DNA of 64,000 nt from Dokdonella fugitiva (GCF_014138265.1 NZ_JACGXL010000006.1:62001-126000); one strand, 5' to 3'. Counted from the first letter of the stretch, positions 8,769 through 17,061 are shown. Notes: generated by a model not told the origin, from the letters alone. Translations and numbers: made by a program.

Positions 8769-9484
8769 GGTCGCGCGTGGCGGCGGAAGGTTTCAGCCTC
8801 GTCGAATTGCTCGTCGCGCTCGCGGTGTTCGCCGCGCTCGCCGCGGCCGCGTACGGCGGGCTCGCGGCGATCGCGCGCACGCGCGGCGCGCTCGCCGTGC
8901 AGCAGGACCGCTTCGCCGCGATCGGCCGCGCGGTGTCGTCGCTCGAGCGCGACCTGCGCCAGGCGGTCGCGCGCCCCGTGCTCGGCGGCGACGGCTTGAC
9001 CCTGCGGCCGGCGCTCATCGGCGCCGGCGATGCGCTCGAGCTGTCGCGCCTCGGTTACGCCAATCCGCTCGCCGAGTCGCGCAGCAACGTCGAACGCGTC
9101 GCCTACACGGACGAGCGTGGCACGTTGCGGCGCGGACGCTACCTGGTGCTCGATCGTGCACCGAATTCATTGCCGCTGCAGCGCGACCTGCTCGCGCGCG
9201 CGGGCGAGCTGCGGTTCCGCTACTACGGCTGCGACGGCGCGTGGCGCGATGCGTGGCCGCCGCGCGACGTGCTCGCGTGCCAGGCCGATGCGGTGCCGAA
9301 CGGCCAGTTGCCGCGCGCGGTCGAGTTCCGCTTCGCGCCGGACGGGTTCGGCGAGATCCGCCGCATCGTCGAACTGCCGTCGCCGCTGCCGGCGAAGGCC
9401 GCCGCGACACCGCCGGATGACGAAGGAACACCACCGGTCGGGCACGGCGGGCGCCCGCAGCCGCCGCGCGGCGGTGGTGCATGA
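8765..9484 (+). CDS. gspJ: type II secretion minor pseudopilin GspJ
   Basis: The product is 239 residues. The leader MRSRVAAEG is followed by FSLVELLVALAVFAALAAAAY. The globular part has SLERDLRQAVARPV and a C-terminal RAVEFRF strand, typical of GspJ, including the conserved LERDL(R/L)Q after the helix. It ends in an extra 25-residue Pro/Gly-rich tail not common in the family. Its stop overlaps gspK. Confidence 0.9.
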   Translation: MRSRVAAEGFSLVELLVALAVFAALAAAAYGGLAAIARTRGALAVQQDRFAAIGRAVSSLERDLRQAVARPVLGGDGLTLRPALIGAGDALELSRLGYANPLAESRSNVERVAYTDERGTLRRGRYLVLDRAPNSLPLQRDLLARAGELRFRYYGCDGAWRDAWPPRDVLACQADAVPNGQLPRAVEFRFAPDGFGEIRRIVELPSPLPAKAAATPPDDEGTPPVGHGGRPQPPRGGGA

Positions 9485-10476
9485 ACGCGCCGTCGCGCCA
9501 GCGCGGCGTCGCGCTGCTCGTCGCGCTGCTCGTTGTCGCGATCGCGGTGATCCTCGTCGCCGCGTTGCTCGACCGCGGCGAACTCGCGCTCGCGCGCACG
9601 CGCAACACGCTGCGCGAGGAACAGGCGGAAGCGTACGCGCTCGGCCTCGAAACGTATGCGGCGCAAGGGCTGCTCGCGAGCGGTACGAGCCAGGCCGACA
9701 GCAACGCGAGTCCGTGGGCGATGCCGTTGCCGCCGCAGGAGGTAGCGGGCGGCGTGATCCGCGCGACGATGCGCGACCTCGACGGTTGCTTCAACCTCAA
9801 CAACCTCGCGCCGACGACGCTCGGCGGGAGCCCCCCGACCTGGGGTTCCGTGTTCGACGGCCTGCTCGCCGCGCTCGCGCTCGATCCGAAGCTCACCGTC
9901 GCGGTCGAAGGCTGGCTCGATCCCGCGACCGCGCCGGTGACGGAAGCCGCGAGCTATTTGGCCCAGCCGCTGCCGTATCGGCCGCGCGGCGGCCTGTTCG
10001 CGCACGCGTCGGAGCTGCGCCTCGTGCGCGGCGTCGACGCGGCGACTTATGCGAAGCTCGCGCCGCACGTGTGCGCGCTGCCGCCGGGCACCAAGGTCAA
10101 CGTCAACACGGCGACGGCGCCGCTGCTGCAGGCGCTGCTGACGAACGCGACGCCCGCGGTCGCGCAGTCGCTCTGGCAGAACGGTTCGGCGCAGAACCAG
10201 GACACCCGGCAGTTCACCGACCAGCTCCCACCGCTCGGCGCGGCCCTGCGTTCGCCCCAGCTGATCGACGTGCACAGCCATTACTTCCTCGCCCGCGGCG
10301 ACATCGTGCTCGACGGCGTGCCGTTCACGTTCTTCAGCGTGATCGAGCGCGGCCAGGGCGGCGTGCGCGTGCTCGCGCGCAGCCGTGGTGCCGACGACGC
10401 GCTCGTCGTCGCCGCGCCGATCCGCGCCGACGCGGACGCGGACGGCGACGGCGACGCCGGTGCGTCGCCGCACTGA
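9481..10476 (+). CDS. gspK: type II secretion minor pseudopilin GspK
   Basis: The product is 331 residues. The prepilin-like N-terminus SRQRG/VALLVALLVVAIAV lacks Glu at +5, which is normal for GspK. The large domain includes DLDGCFNLNNL and the CALPPGTKVNVNTATAPLL helix-hairpin segment typical of the family. GspK caps the pseudopilus tip with I and J. The last 20 residues are a low-complexity Asp/Ala/Gly run (DADADGDGDAG) encoded by short GC-rich tandem repeats, probably from slippage. Confidence 0.92.
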   Translation: MNAPSRQRGVALLVALLVVAIAVILVAALLDRGELALARTRNTLREEQAEAYALGLETYAAQGLLASGTSQADSNASPWAMPLPPQEVAGGVIRATMRDLDGCFNLNNLAPTTLGGSPPTWGSVFDGLLAALALDPKLTVAVEGWLDPATAPVTEAASYLAQPLPYRPRGGLFAHASELRLVRGVDAATYAKLAPHVCALPPGTKVNVNTATAPLLQALLTNATPAVAQSLWQNGSAQNQDTRQFTDQLPPLGAALRSPQLIDVHSHYFLARGDIVLDGVPFTFFSVIERGQGGVRVLARSRGADDALVVAAPIRADADADGDGDAGASPH

Positions 10477-10529
10477 GCACGCGCGCGGTTCTCGACTACA
10501 ATCGCCGCGTTTCCTCGACGCTCGCCTCC

Positions 10530-11735
10530 ATGTCCGACCGCCTGCTGCTGCGCCTCGCCACCGACGGCGGCCTGACCTGGCTACGCCAGTCCGGCGCGCG
10601 CGTATCGGCGTCGACCGCCGGTGCGCCGCCGCTCGACCTCGTCGCGCGCGCGGAAGAGATCGTCGTGCTCGTGCCGGCCGAGGACGTCCTGCTCACCGAA
10701 GCGACCTTGAGCGCGCGCAACCGCGCACAGCTCATGCAGGCGCTGCCGTTCGCGGTCGAGGAGCAGTTGCTGGCGCCGGTCGAGGACCTGCATTTCGCCG
10801 CCGCGCGCAAGGCCGACGGCCACCTCGGCGTCGGCGTCGTCGCCAAGGCGGTCCTGCGCGGCTGGCTCGAGCGTCTCGCCGCCGCCGGCATCCGTCCCGA
10901 CGCGCTCGTGCCCGAATCGCTCGCGGTGCGCGCGGCCGGGCCGCAATCCTGCGTGATGATCGAGGACGCGCGCGCGATCACGCGGCTCGCGCCGTGGTCG
11001 GCGTTCGCCTGCAGCCTTGCCGAACTGCCGGGCTGGCTCGCGCTCGCCGGTCCGCGGCATGCGCTCGAAGTGTTCGATTTCCGCATCGCGCCGCCGCTCG
11101 CCCTGCCGCAGCACGCGCAGGCGTACCACGCGCGCCAGCGCGACCCGCTCGCGTTCCTCGCCGGCGGCCTCGCGCAGCTGCCGCTGAACCTGCTCGAGGG
11201 CGAGTTCGCGCCGGACCATCGCCACGCGCGGGGCAAGCGCTGGTGGCGCGTCGCCGCAGCGCTCGCTGCCGGGGTCGTCGTGCTCGCGCTGGCCGGGCTC
11301 GGCGCCGACGTCTGGCGGCTGTCGCGCGAATCCGCGCAGATCGAAGCGCAGTCGCGCGACGCCTTGCGCGAAGCCTTCCCCGACCTCGACGCGAACCAGC
11401 TCGCGCGACTGAGCCCGGAGCAGCTCATGCGCGGCCGGCTCGAACACGAACGCGGCAGCGTGCAGGCGAACGGCCTGCTGCGCCTGCTCGACCAGCTCGG
11501 CCCCGTGCTCGGCAACGGCAGCACGCGCACCCAGCTGCGCGGGCTCGACTACCGCAACGGCGTGCTCGAGATCGCCTTGCACGCACCCGATACCGGCACG
11601 CTCGACACCGTGCGCGAGCAGGTCGCGACGCTGCCCGGCCTCAAGGCGGAACTGACGGCGGCGAACGCGGGCCAGGACGGCGTCGACGGCCGCGTGCGCG
11701 TCGAAGGCGCCGCCGGTCGCGGAGGTGCGCCGTGA
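10530..11735 (+). CDS. gspL: type II secretion inner-membrane protein GspL
   Basis: The product is 401 residues. The N-terminal actin-like cytoplasmic domain has LPFAVEEQLLAPVEDLHFA, the GspL signature. One transmembrane helix lies at about 235-260 (after KRWWR) and a periplasmic ferredoxin-like domain follows. GspL recruits the GspE ATPase to the membrane and pairs with GspM. TACAAT at 10497-10502 sits 27 bases before the ATG and could be a -10 box, so an internal promoter between K and L is possible. The 53-base gap before it is the largest inside gspG-M. Confidence 0.92.
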   Translation: MSDRLLLRLATDGGLTWLRQSGARVSASTAGAPPLDLVARAEEIVVLVPAEDVLLTEATLSARNRAQLMQALPFAVEEQLLAPVEDLHFAAARKADGHLGVGVVAKAVLRGWLERLAAAGIRPDALVPESLAVRAAGPQSCVMIEDARAITRLAPWSAFACSLAELPGWLALAGPRHALEVFDFRIAPPLALPQHAQAYHARQRDPLAFLAGGLAQLPLNLLEGEFAPDHRHARGKRWWRVAAALAAGVVVLALAGLGADVWRLSRESAQIEAQSRDALREAFPDLDANQLARLSPEQLMRGRLEHERGSVQANGLLRLLDQLGPVLGNGSTRTQLRGLDYRNGVLEIALHAPDTGTLDTVREQVATLPGLKAELTAANAGQDGVDGRVRVEGAAGRGGAP

Positions 11736-12223
11736 TCGCCGCGTGGTGGAACGGCCTCGCCGCACAAGAGCGACGCGTGCTCGCGGTCGGCGGCGTCGTC
11801 GCCGCGCTGCTGCTCGGCTGGGCGCTGCTCTGGCATCCGCTCGCGCAGCGGCGCGCGGAACTCGAGCGCGACCTCGGCCAGCAGCGCAGCGAACTCGCAT
11901 TCGTGCGCGCAGGCGCCGCGGAGATCGCGCATCGACGCGCGACCGGCGCTCAGGCGGGCGGCCAGCGCGCGGGCAAGTCGCTGCTCGCGCTGGCCGACGC
12001 GACCGCGCGCAGCGGCGGCCTCGGCGATGCGCTCAAGCGGGTCGAGCCGGCCGGCGCGAAGACGGTCAAGGTCGCCTTCGAGTCGGCGCGTTTCGACGCG
12101 CTGGTCGGCTGGATCGAGGCGCTCGCGGCCAGCTACGGCGTGGAAGCGGTCGAGCTGTCGGTCGACCGCACCGAGGGCGTCGGCTTCGTCAATGCGAGGG
12201 TGACGCTGCAGGACGCACCGTGA
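11732..12223 (+). CDS. gspM: type II secretion inner-membrane protein GspM
   Basis: The product is 163 residues from a GTG that overlaps the gspL stop (GTGA), with GGAGGT seven bases upstream. The short cytoplasmic start WWNGLAAQERRVL is followed by one transmembrane helix (about 17-35), a coiled-coil-prone segment and a ferredoxin-like periplasmic domain. This is the GspM layout. It forms the inner-membrane platform with GspL, GspC and GspF; neither C nor F is in the window. Confidence 0.9.
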   Translation: MIAAWWNGLAAQERRVLAVGGVVAALLLGWALLWHPLAQRRAELERDLGQQRSELAFVRAGAAEIAHRRATGAQAGGQRAGKSLLALADATARSGGLGDALKRVEPAGAKTVKVAFESARFDALVGWIEALAASYGVEAVELSVDRTEGVGFVNARVTLQDAP

Positions 12224-12343
12224 GCAATGACCCGATCCAGCATCGTTTGAACATCCTCTTGACGTCATGCTAAGAAGCGCGCCGGCACGCTGCGATTCGC
12301 GACGCCGCCGGCCCCTTCACGAAAACCGCGATCCCGACCTGCC

Positions 12344-13108
12344 ATGCGCCTGCTCAAGATCCTGCTCGTTCTCGTCGTCCTCGCCGCGATCGTCGGCGTC
12401 GCCTGCCTGTGGCGACTGCCCGCCGACGTCGGTTACCGCTACGGCGCGAAGTACTTCGGCCCGCTGTCGCTGACCGGCGTCCGCGGCACGGTCTGGGACG
12501 GCCACGCCGACGGCGTGAGCCTGTTCGGCAACGACCTCGGCGAACTCGACTGGACCGCGCGCAAGCAGCCGCTGCTGCGCGGCGACCTCGTCACCGACAT
12601 CCGCATCAAGGGCGGCGACATCGACATCGGCGGCCTGCTCACGCGGCGCAGCGACGGCGCGGTGGCGGCCGAGGGTCTGCGCTTCAGCGTTCCGGCCTCG
12701 CGCTTCGAGCCGCTGTTCGACGGCAAGCTGCGCCTGCTCGGCACGATCAGCGGCGTGCTCGACGGCGCGACCTGGTGGAACGCGAGCCTGTCCAACGCGT
12801 CGGGCAGCGCGCACTGGAGCGACGTCGGCGCCGTCGGTGACGTCGAGGCGCGCTTCACCGACCTGCTCGCCGAGTTCGCCTCGCAGCCGGACGGCAGCGT
12901 CAGCGGCACGGTGCACGACGACGGCCGCGGCAACGTCGCCGTCGAAGGCCGGTTCGTGCTGCGCCCGCCGATGCTCGACGGCGAGGCGACGCTGCGCGCG
13001 CGCAACGGCGACGCGCAGACCCTGGAAACGCTGCGCCACATCGGCGAGCCGCAGCCGGACGGCAGTTCGCGCGTGGTCGTGCAGGGCCGCATGCTGCGGT
13101 TGCCGTGA
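12344..13108 (+). CDS. gspN: type II secretion protein GspN
   Basis: The product is 254 residues. An N-terminal signal-anchor (residues 5-25) is followed by a beta-rich periplasmic domain with LTGVRGTVWDGHADGV, the characteristic T2SSN signature (GTVWxG). GspN is an accessory component present in some T2SS clusters, including Xanthomonas xps. The 120 bases upstream hold no gene; a TTGAAC word at about 12247 could belong to a weak promoter. The stop overlaps the HisN-like gene (GTGA). Confidence 0.9.
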   Translation: MRLLKILLVLVVLAAIVGVACLWRLPADVGYRYGAKYFGPLSLTGVRGTVWDGHADGVSLFGNDLGELDWTARKQPLLRGDLVTDIRIKGGDIDIGGLLTRRSDGAVAAEGLRFSVPASRFEPLFDGKLRLLGTISGVLDGATWWNASLSNASGSAHWSDVGAVGDVEARFTDLLAEFASQPDGSVSGTVHDDGRGNVAVEGRFVLRPPMLDGEATLRARNGDAQTLETLRHIGEPQPDGSSRVVVQGRMLRLP

Positions 13109-13926
13109 GCACGCCATCCGGCAGCGCGGCGCCGGACCCTGCGTTCCTCGCGGGTGCGCTCGCCGCCGCGCAACGCGCGGCCGACGCCGCCGAAGCGGTG
13201 ATCGTGCCGCGCTGGCGCGCGCAGGACTTCTCGGTCGTGACGAAGGCCGACGCGACGCCGGTGACCGAAGCGGACCGCGAAGCCGAGGCGGCGATCAAGC
13301 GCGTGCTGCGCGCGGCGTTCCCGCAGCACGCGTTCTACGGCGAGGAGGAAGGCCGCGAAGGCGACGGCGATTTCCTCTGGCTGATCGACCCGATCGACGG
13401 CACCAAGGCGTTCGTGCGCGGCTACCCGATGTTCTCGACGCAGATCGCGCTCATGCACGCGGGCGAGCTCGTGCTCGGCGTGTCGGCCGCGCCCGAGTAC
13501 GGCGAACGGGCCTGGGCCGTGCGAGATGGCGGCGCGTTCCTGCGCGACGCGCGCGGCGAGCGCCGCATCCGCATCGCGGCCGCGCGCGCGTTCGACGCGC
13601 AAGCCGCGATCTCGACCGGCAACCTCAAGTCGCTCGCGGCGTCGCCCGCGCGCTGGGCCGCGTACGCCGATCTCGTGCGCCGCGTCGGCCGCATCCGCGG
13701 CTACGGCGACTTCCTGCACTACCACCTGCTCGCGCGCGGTGCGATCGACCTCGTGATCGAGTCGGACCTCAACATCCTCGACATCGCGCCGCTCGTCGTG
13801 CTCGTGCGCGAGGCGGGTGGCACGTTCACCGACCTCGATGGCCAGCCGATCAGCCTCGACACGCGCAGCGCCCTCGCGGGCACGCCCGCGCTGCACGCGC
13901 AAGCGCTCGCCGCCTTCAACGGCTAG
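13105..13926 (+). CDS. hisN: inositol-monophosphatase-family phosphatase, histidinol-phosphatase (HisN) type
   Basis: The product is 273 residues from a GTG overlapping gspN. It has the metal-binding set of the IMPase fold: TPVTEADREAE, GEEEG, WLIDPIDGTKAFVRGYPMF and a C-terminal LNILDIAPLV aspartate motif. The IDGTKxFVRG form is typical of HisN histidinol-phosphatases rather than inositol or PAP phosphatases, but this is by similarity only. Position at the end of the T2SS block suggests shared transcription, not shared function. The paralogue CysQ lies 0.9 kb downstream. Confidence 0.75.
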   Translation: MSTPSGSAAPDPAFLAGALAAAQRAADAAEAVIVPRWRAQDFSVVTKADATPVTEADREAEAAIKRVLRAAFPQHAFYGEEEGREGDGDFLWLIDPIDGTKAFVRGYPMFSTQIALMHAGELVLGVSAAPEYGERAWAVRDGGAFLRDARGERRIRIAAARAFDAQAAISTGNLKSLAASPARWAAYADLVRRVGRIRGYGDFLHYHLLARGAIDLVIESDLNILDIAPLVVLVREAGGTFTDLDGQPISLDTRSALAGTPALHAQALAAFNG

Positions 13927-13938
13927 GCCGCAAGGAAC

Positions 13939-14160
13939 GAGAGCCAAAGCCTGAAACACGAAGGACACGAGGACACGAAGGAAAAGCAAAAAGATTTCAG
14001 AGATTGAAACACGGAGCACACGGAGCACACGGAGGAACAGCTTTCAAACAGGAAAAGCGCTTCCTTGCTCTGCTTTCTCCGTGTGCTCCGTGTTTCAAGC
14101 TCTTTTCCTGATTCTGCTTTTCCTTCGTGTCCTTCGTGTCCTTCGTGTTTCAGGCTCTGG
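13939..14160. repeat. low-GC long inverted-repeat element (copy 1)
   Basis: This AT-richer intergenic block is built from tandem 9-mers. On the left are GGACACGAA-type units, then ACACGGAGC-type units; on the right the same two families return as reverse complements in mirrored order (CTCCGTGTG..., then CCTTCGTGT three times). The arms 13950-14036 and 14072-14153 could pair into a stem of roughly 80 bases with small bulges. A shorter relative lies at 29985-30120. It fills most of the 296-base gap between the hisN-like gene and nudE and contains no credible gene. Confidence 0.85.
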
Positions 14161-14210
14161 GGCTTTTGACCCGGCCGGCCTCGCCCGAAGCGTCCATTGC
14201 GACGGCGCGA

Positions 14211-14216
14211 TACAAT
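14211..14216 (+). promoter_or_regulatory. -10 box (TACAAT) for a leaderless nudE transcript
   Basis: TACAAT is followed by only six bases (CGGGGC) before the nudE ATG, so transcription would start at or within a base of the A of ATG. No ribosome-binding site fits in that space. No good -35 was found at the standard distance. The box geometry is seen in sequence; leaderless initiation is inferred. Confidence 0.55.
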
Positions 14217-14222
14217 CGGGGC

Positions 14223-14783
14223 ATGCGTACGCCTCCGAAGATCCTCGCCACGCGCCGCGTCGACGGCAGCCGCTTCCTGCGCGCGGAGCAGGTCGACCTC
14301 GAGTTTTCCAACGGCGAGCGGCGCACGTTCGAGCGCCTGCAGAGTTCGGGGCTCGGTGCGGTCATCATCGTGCCGATGCAGGACGACGACACCGTGCTGC
14401 TCGTGCGCGAATACGCGGTCGGCGTCGACCGTTACGAACTCGGCCTCGCCAAGGGGCGCCTCGATCGCGACGAGACCGCCGAGCAGGGCGCGAACCGCGA
14501 GCTCAAGGAGGAGATCGGCTACGGCGCGCGCGAGCTGCACATCCTCGGCACGCTGTCCGTCTCGCCGGCCTACATGACCGCGATGACGCACGTCGTGCTC
14601 GCGCGCGGCCTGCACGAGGAGCGCCTCCTCGGCGACGAGCCGGAACCGCTCGAAGTCGTGCCGTGGAAACTGTCGGAACTGCATCGCCTGCTCGGCGATC
14701 CGGAGGTCACCGACGGCCGCTCGATCGCCGCGCTGTTCATGGCGCGCGAATACCTCGCCGGTCGCTACCGGCCGCAGCCGTGA
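14223..14783 (+). CDS. nudE: Nudix hydrolase NudE (ADP-ribose / NADH-type ADP-compound hydrolase)
   Basis: The product is 186 residues with a perfect Nudix box: GRLDRDETAEQGANRELKEE followed by IGYG (G-x5-E-x7-REL-x-EE-x-G). The flanking AYMTAMTHVVLARGL is typical of NudE, which cleaves ADP-ribose, NADH and ApnA. The start is the ATG just after TACAAT; an upstream in-frame ATG lies inside the repeat and is rejected. The stop overlaps cysQ (GTGA); the nudE-cysQ pairing is known from related gammaproteobacteria. Confidence 0.92.
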   Translation: MRTPPKILATRRVDGSRFLRAEQVDLEFSNGERRTFERLQSSGLGAVIIVPMQDDDTVLLVREYAVGVDRYELGLAKGRLDRDETAEQGANRELKEEIGYGARELHILGTLSVSPAYMTAMTHVVLARGLHEERLLGDEPEPLEVVPWKLSELHRLLGDPEVTDGRSIAALFMAREYLAGRYRPQP

Positions 14784-15583
14784 GGCGCGACCTCGAACAT
14801 CTCGCGCGCGCGGCCGGCGACATCGCCGAGCGCGCCGCCGCCGCGATCCTCGCCGTGTACGAGTCCGACTTCGCGGTCGAGCACAAGGACGACCGTTCGC
14901 CGCTGACCGCGGCCGACCTCGCCGCGCATCGCGTCATCGTCGACGGCCTGCGCGCGCTCACCCCTGACCTGCCGGTGCTGTCGGAAGAATCCTCGGACAT
15001 CGCGTGGAGCGAGCGCCGCGAATGGAGCCGCTACTGGCTCGTCGATCCGCTCGACGGCACGCGCGAGTTCGTCAAGCGCAACGGCGAGTTCACCGTGAAC
15101 ATCGCGCTCGTCGACGACCATCGTCCCGTGCTCGGCGTCGTGCAGGTGCCGGTCGGCGGCGATCTCGCCTGCGCGTGGGAAGGCGGTGGCGCCTGGCTGT
15201 CGGTACGCGGCGAGAAGGCGCGCCATCTCGGAACGCGTCGGCGCGCGTCACCGCTCGTCGTCGCGGGCAGCCGGTCGCACGGCTCGGAGCACGAAACGCA
15301 GCTGCTCGCGCGCCTCGGTCCATGCGCGAAGCTGCCGCTCGGTTCGTCGCTGAAGTTCATCCGCATCGCCGCGGCCGAAGCCGACCTGTACCTGCGCCTC
15401 GGCCCGACGTCCGAATGGGACACCGCGGCCGGGCAGTGCGTGCTCGAGCAGGCCGGTGGCGCCGTGCTCGACTTCGCCGGCGAACCGTTCCGTTACAACA
15501 CGCGCGAGTCGTTGCTCAATCCGGATTTCTTCGCGGTCGGCGATCGCGCAGCGGACTGGTCGGCGCTGCTCGCGCGGCCGTAG
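14780..15583 (+). CDS. cysQ: 3'(2'),5'-bisphosphate nucleotidase CysQ
   Basis: The product is 267 residues from a GTG overlapping nudE. It removes the 3'-phosphate of PAP, the by-product of sulfate activation and sulfotransferase reactions. Motifs are SPLTAADLAAH, LSEESS, WLVDPLDGTREFVKRNGEF (almost invariant in CysQ) and SEWDTAAGQCVLEQAGG near the C-terminus. Length is normal. A sulfotransferase-like gene is present at 48298-49485, but in-window linkage is loose. Confidence 0.93.
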   Translation: MRRDLEHLARAAGDIAERAAAAILAVYESDFAVEHKDDRSPLTAADLAAHRVIVDGLRALTPDLPVLSEESSDIAWSERREWSRYWLVDPLDGTREFVKRNGEFTVNIALVDDHRPVLGVVQVPVGGDLACAWEGGGAWLSVRGEKARHLGTRRRASPLVVAGSRSHGSEHETQLLARLGPCAKLPLGSSLKFIRIAAAEADLYLRLGPTSEWDTAAGQCVLEQAGGAVLDFAGEPFRYNTRESLLNPDFFAVGDRAADWSALLARP

Positions 15584-15710
15584 GCCGGATCAGGCCGAGG
15601 GCGGATGACTTCTGGCATCCTGCCCTCCGATCCTGCGGATCCGGCTTCGCCGTTCACGCCGCTCCTGCGTCGCAGTCGGCGCTTCGCGCCTGGATCCGCC
15701 TTGCCTATCC

Positions 15711-15734
15711 ACTCGCGGCCGAAGCCGCTCCTAC
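15711..15734 (-). repeat. single REP element upstream of mazG
   Basis: Read on the minus strand this starts GTAGGAGCGGCTTCGGCCGC, the same family as the doublet in bioA (one base change in the arm). It lies in the 170-base gap between cysQ and mazG. The rest of that gap holds degenerate palindromic matter (for example GATCC-rich words at 15631-15700) but no gene. Confidence 0.75.
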
Positions 15735-15753
15735 CCTGACAGCGGGGCCGTGC

Positions 15754-16542
15754 ATGCAATCGATCGACGATCTCCTCGCCATCATGGCGCGCCTGCGCAA
15801 CCGCGACGGGGGCTGCCCGTGGGACATCGAGCAGACCTTCGAGACGATCGCGCCGTACACGATCGAGGAGGCGTACGAAGTCGCCGACGCGATCGACCGC
15901 AAGGACTACGCGCACCTGCGCGACGAACTCGGCGACCTGCTGCTGCAGGTCGTGTTCCACGCGCGCATGGCGGAGGAGGGCGGCCACTTCGCGTTCGCCG
16001 ACGTGGTCGACTCGATCTGCGACAAGATGGTGCGGCGGCACCCGCACGTGTTCGGCGACGCGCGCTTCGACTCGGCGCAGGCGCAGACGGCGAACTGGGA
16101 AGCGCTCAAGGCGGACGAGCGTGCCGCCTCCGGCGACGAGGACACGAGCGCGCTCGCCGGCGTCTCGCGCGGCATGCCGGAGTGGCAGCGCGCGTTCAAG
16201 CTGCAGCAAAAGGCCGCGCGCGTCGGCTTCGACTGGCCGGACGTCGCTCCCGTGTTCGACAAGCTGCACGAGGAGATCGACGAGGTGCGCGCCGAGTTTG
16301 CCGCGGGCGCAGGCACGGAGCGCCTCGCCGACGAGATCGGCGACGTGTTGTTCGTCTGCGTGAACCTCGCGCGCCATGCCAAGGTGGACGTGTCGCAGGC
16401 GTTGCGCCACGCCAACGCGAAGTTCGAGCGCCGCTTCCGTCGCATGGAGGCATTCGCCGCGGACGATGGCACGCGCCTCGCCGCGCTCGATCTCGAGGCG
16501 CAGGACGCGTACTGGGTGCGCGCGAAGGGCGAGGAGCGCTGA
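15754..16542 (+). CDS. mazG: nucleoside triphosphate pyrophosphohydrolase MazG
   Basis: The product is 262 residues, the length of full two-domain MazG. It begins with LLAIMARLRNRDGGCPWD, the family signature. The first domain has EEAYEVADAI and LRDELGDLLLQVVFHA (EExxE and ExxD metal ligands); the second has EEIDEVRAEF and LADEIGDVLFVCVNLARH. It hydrolyses (d)NTPs to monophosphates and pyrophosphate in housecleaning and stringent-response tuning. The ATG follows the REP by 20 bases; no strong ribosome-binding site is seen. Confidence 0.95.
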   Translation: MQSIDDLLAIMARLRNRDGGCPWDIEQTFETIAPYTIEEAYEVADAIDRKDYAHLRDELGDLLLQVVFHARMAEEGGHFAFADVVDSICDKMVRRHPHVFGDARFDSAQAQTANWEALKADERAASGDEDTSALAGVSRGMPEWQRAFKLQQKAARVGFDWPDVAPVFDKLHEEIDEVRAEFAAGAGTERLADEIGDVLFVCVNLARHAKVDVSQALRHANAKFERRFRRMEAFAADDGTRLAALDLEAQDAYWVRAKGEER

Positions 16543-16543
16543 C

Positions 16544-16560
16544 CGCCGCCGGAGGCGGCG
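16544..16560 (+). terminator. GC-rich hairpin after mazG
   Basis: CGCCGCC-GGA-GGCGGCG forms a perfect 7-bp stem with a three-base loop starting two bases after the mazG stop. There is no T run, so it may be a weak or Rho-assisted terminator or an mRNA-end protector. Confidence 0.45.
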
Positions 16561-16674
16561 CGGCTCCTCCGCGCGTCGCGCCGTCCTGCGGTACCATCCG
16601 ACGATGCGCTTCGACGCGCGGCTGTGTGCGGCGCCGGATCGCGCAACGTTCCCACTCCTCGCAGGGTAATCCCC

Positions 16675-17061
16675 ATGAAGCGCGTCACTGGCATCGGTGG
16701 AATCTTCTTCAAGTCGAAGGACCCGAAGGCGCTCGGTGCCTGGTACAAGGCCCATCTCGGCATCGACGTGCAGGAATGGGGCGGCGCCGCTTTCCGCTGG
16801 AAAGGCCCCGACAATCCGGACGGCGCGGGAACGACGGCGTGGAGTCCGTTCGCGGCCGACACCGGCTACTTCGCGCCGAGCACGGCGTCCTTCATGATCA
16901 ACTATCGCGTCGACGACCTGCATGCGTTGCTCGCCGCGTTGCGCGCGGAAGGCGTGCACGTCGAGGACAAGGTCGAAGAGTCCGAATACGGCAAGTTCGG
17001 CTGGATCGTCGATCCCGAAGGCAACAAGGTCGAACTGTGGCAGGCGCCCGCGGGCCAGTAG
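16675..17061 (+). CDS. VOC (glyoxalase/bleomycin-resistance) superfamily protein
   Basis: The product is 128 residues with one VOC module: ITGIGGIFFKSKD-like opening, LGAWYKAHLGI, a middle FMINYRVDDLHALLAAL, and WIVDPEGNKVELWQ at the end, where the last Glu is the usual metal ligand. Enzymatic identity is unknown; such single-module proteins act as lyases, dioxygenases or resistance proteins. A TACCAT word at about 16590 may be a -10 box. It converges on murU. Confidence 0.85.
   Translation: MKRVTGIGGIFFKSKDPKALGAWYKAHLGIDVQEWGGAAFRWKGPDNPDGAGTTAWSPFAADTGYFAPSTASFMINYRVDDLHALLAALRAEGVHVEDKVEESEYGKFGWIVDPEGNKVELWQAPAGQ

Noticed and set aside
13939-14160. CRISPR array
   Set aside because: The repeat units are 9 bases, adjacent without spacers and mirrored into an inverted repeat; no cas genes are present.
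14081-14222. N-terminal extension of NudE through the low-GC element
   Set aside because: The in-frame codons lie within the inverted repeat, and the conserved NudE start follows a -10 box directly.
15631-15700. Possible small RNA or second REP in the cysQ-mazG gap
   Set aside because: Palindromic words are degenerate, and no promoter or terminator pair is seen.
16603-16668. A 21-codon open frame (MRFDARLC...) before the VOC gene
   Set aside because: It is short, has no ribosome-binding site and no conservation that can be judged; more likely the leader of the VOC transcript.
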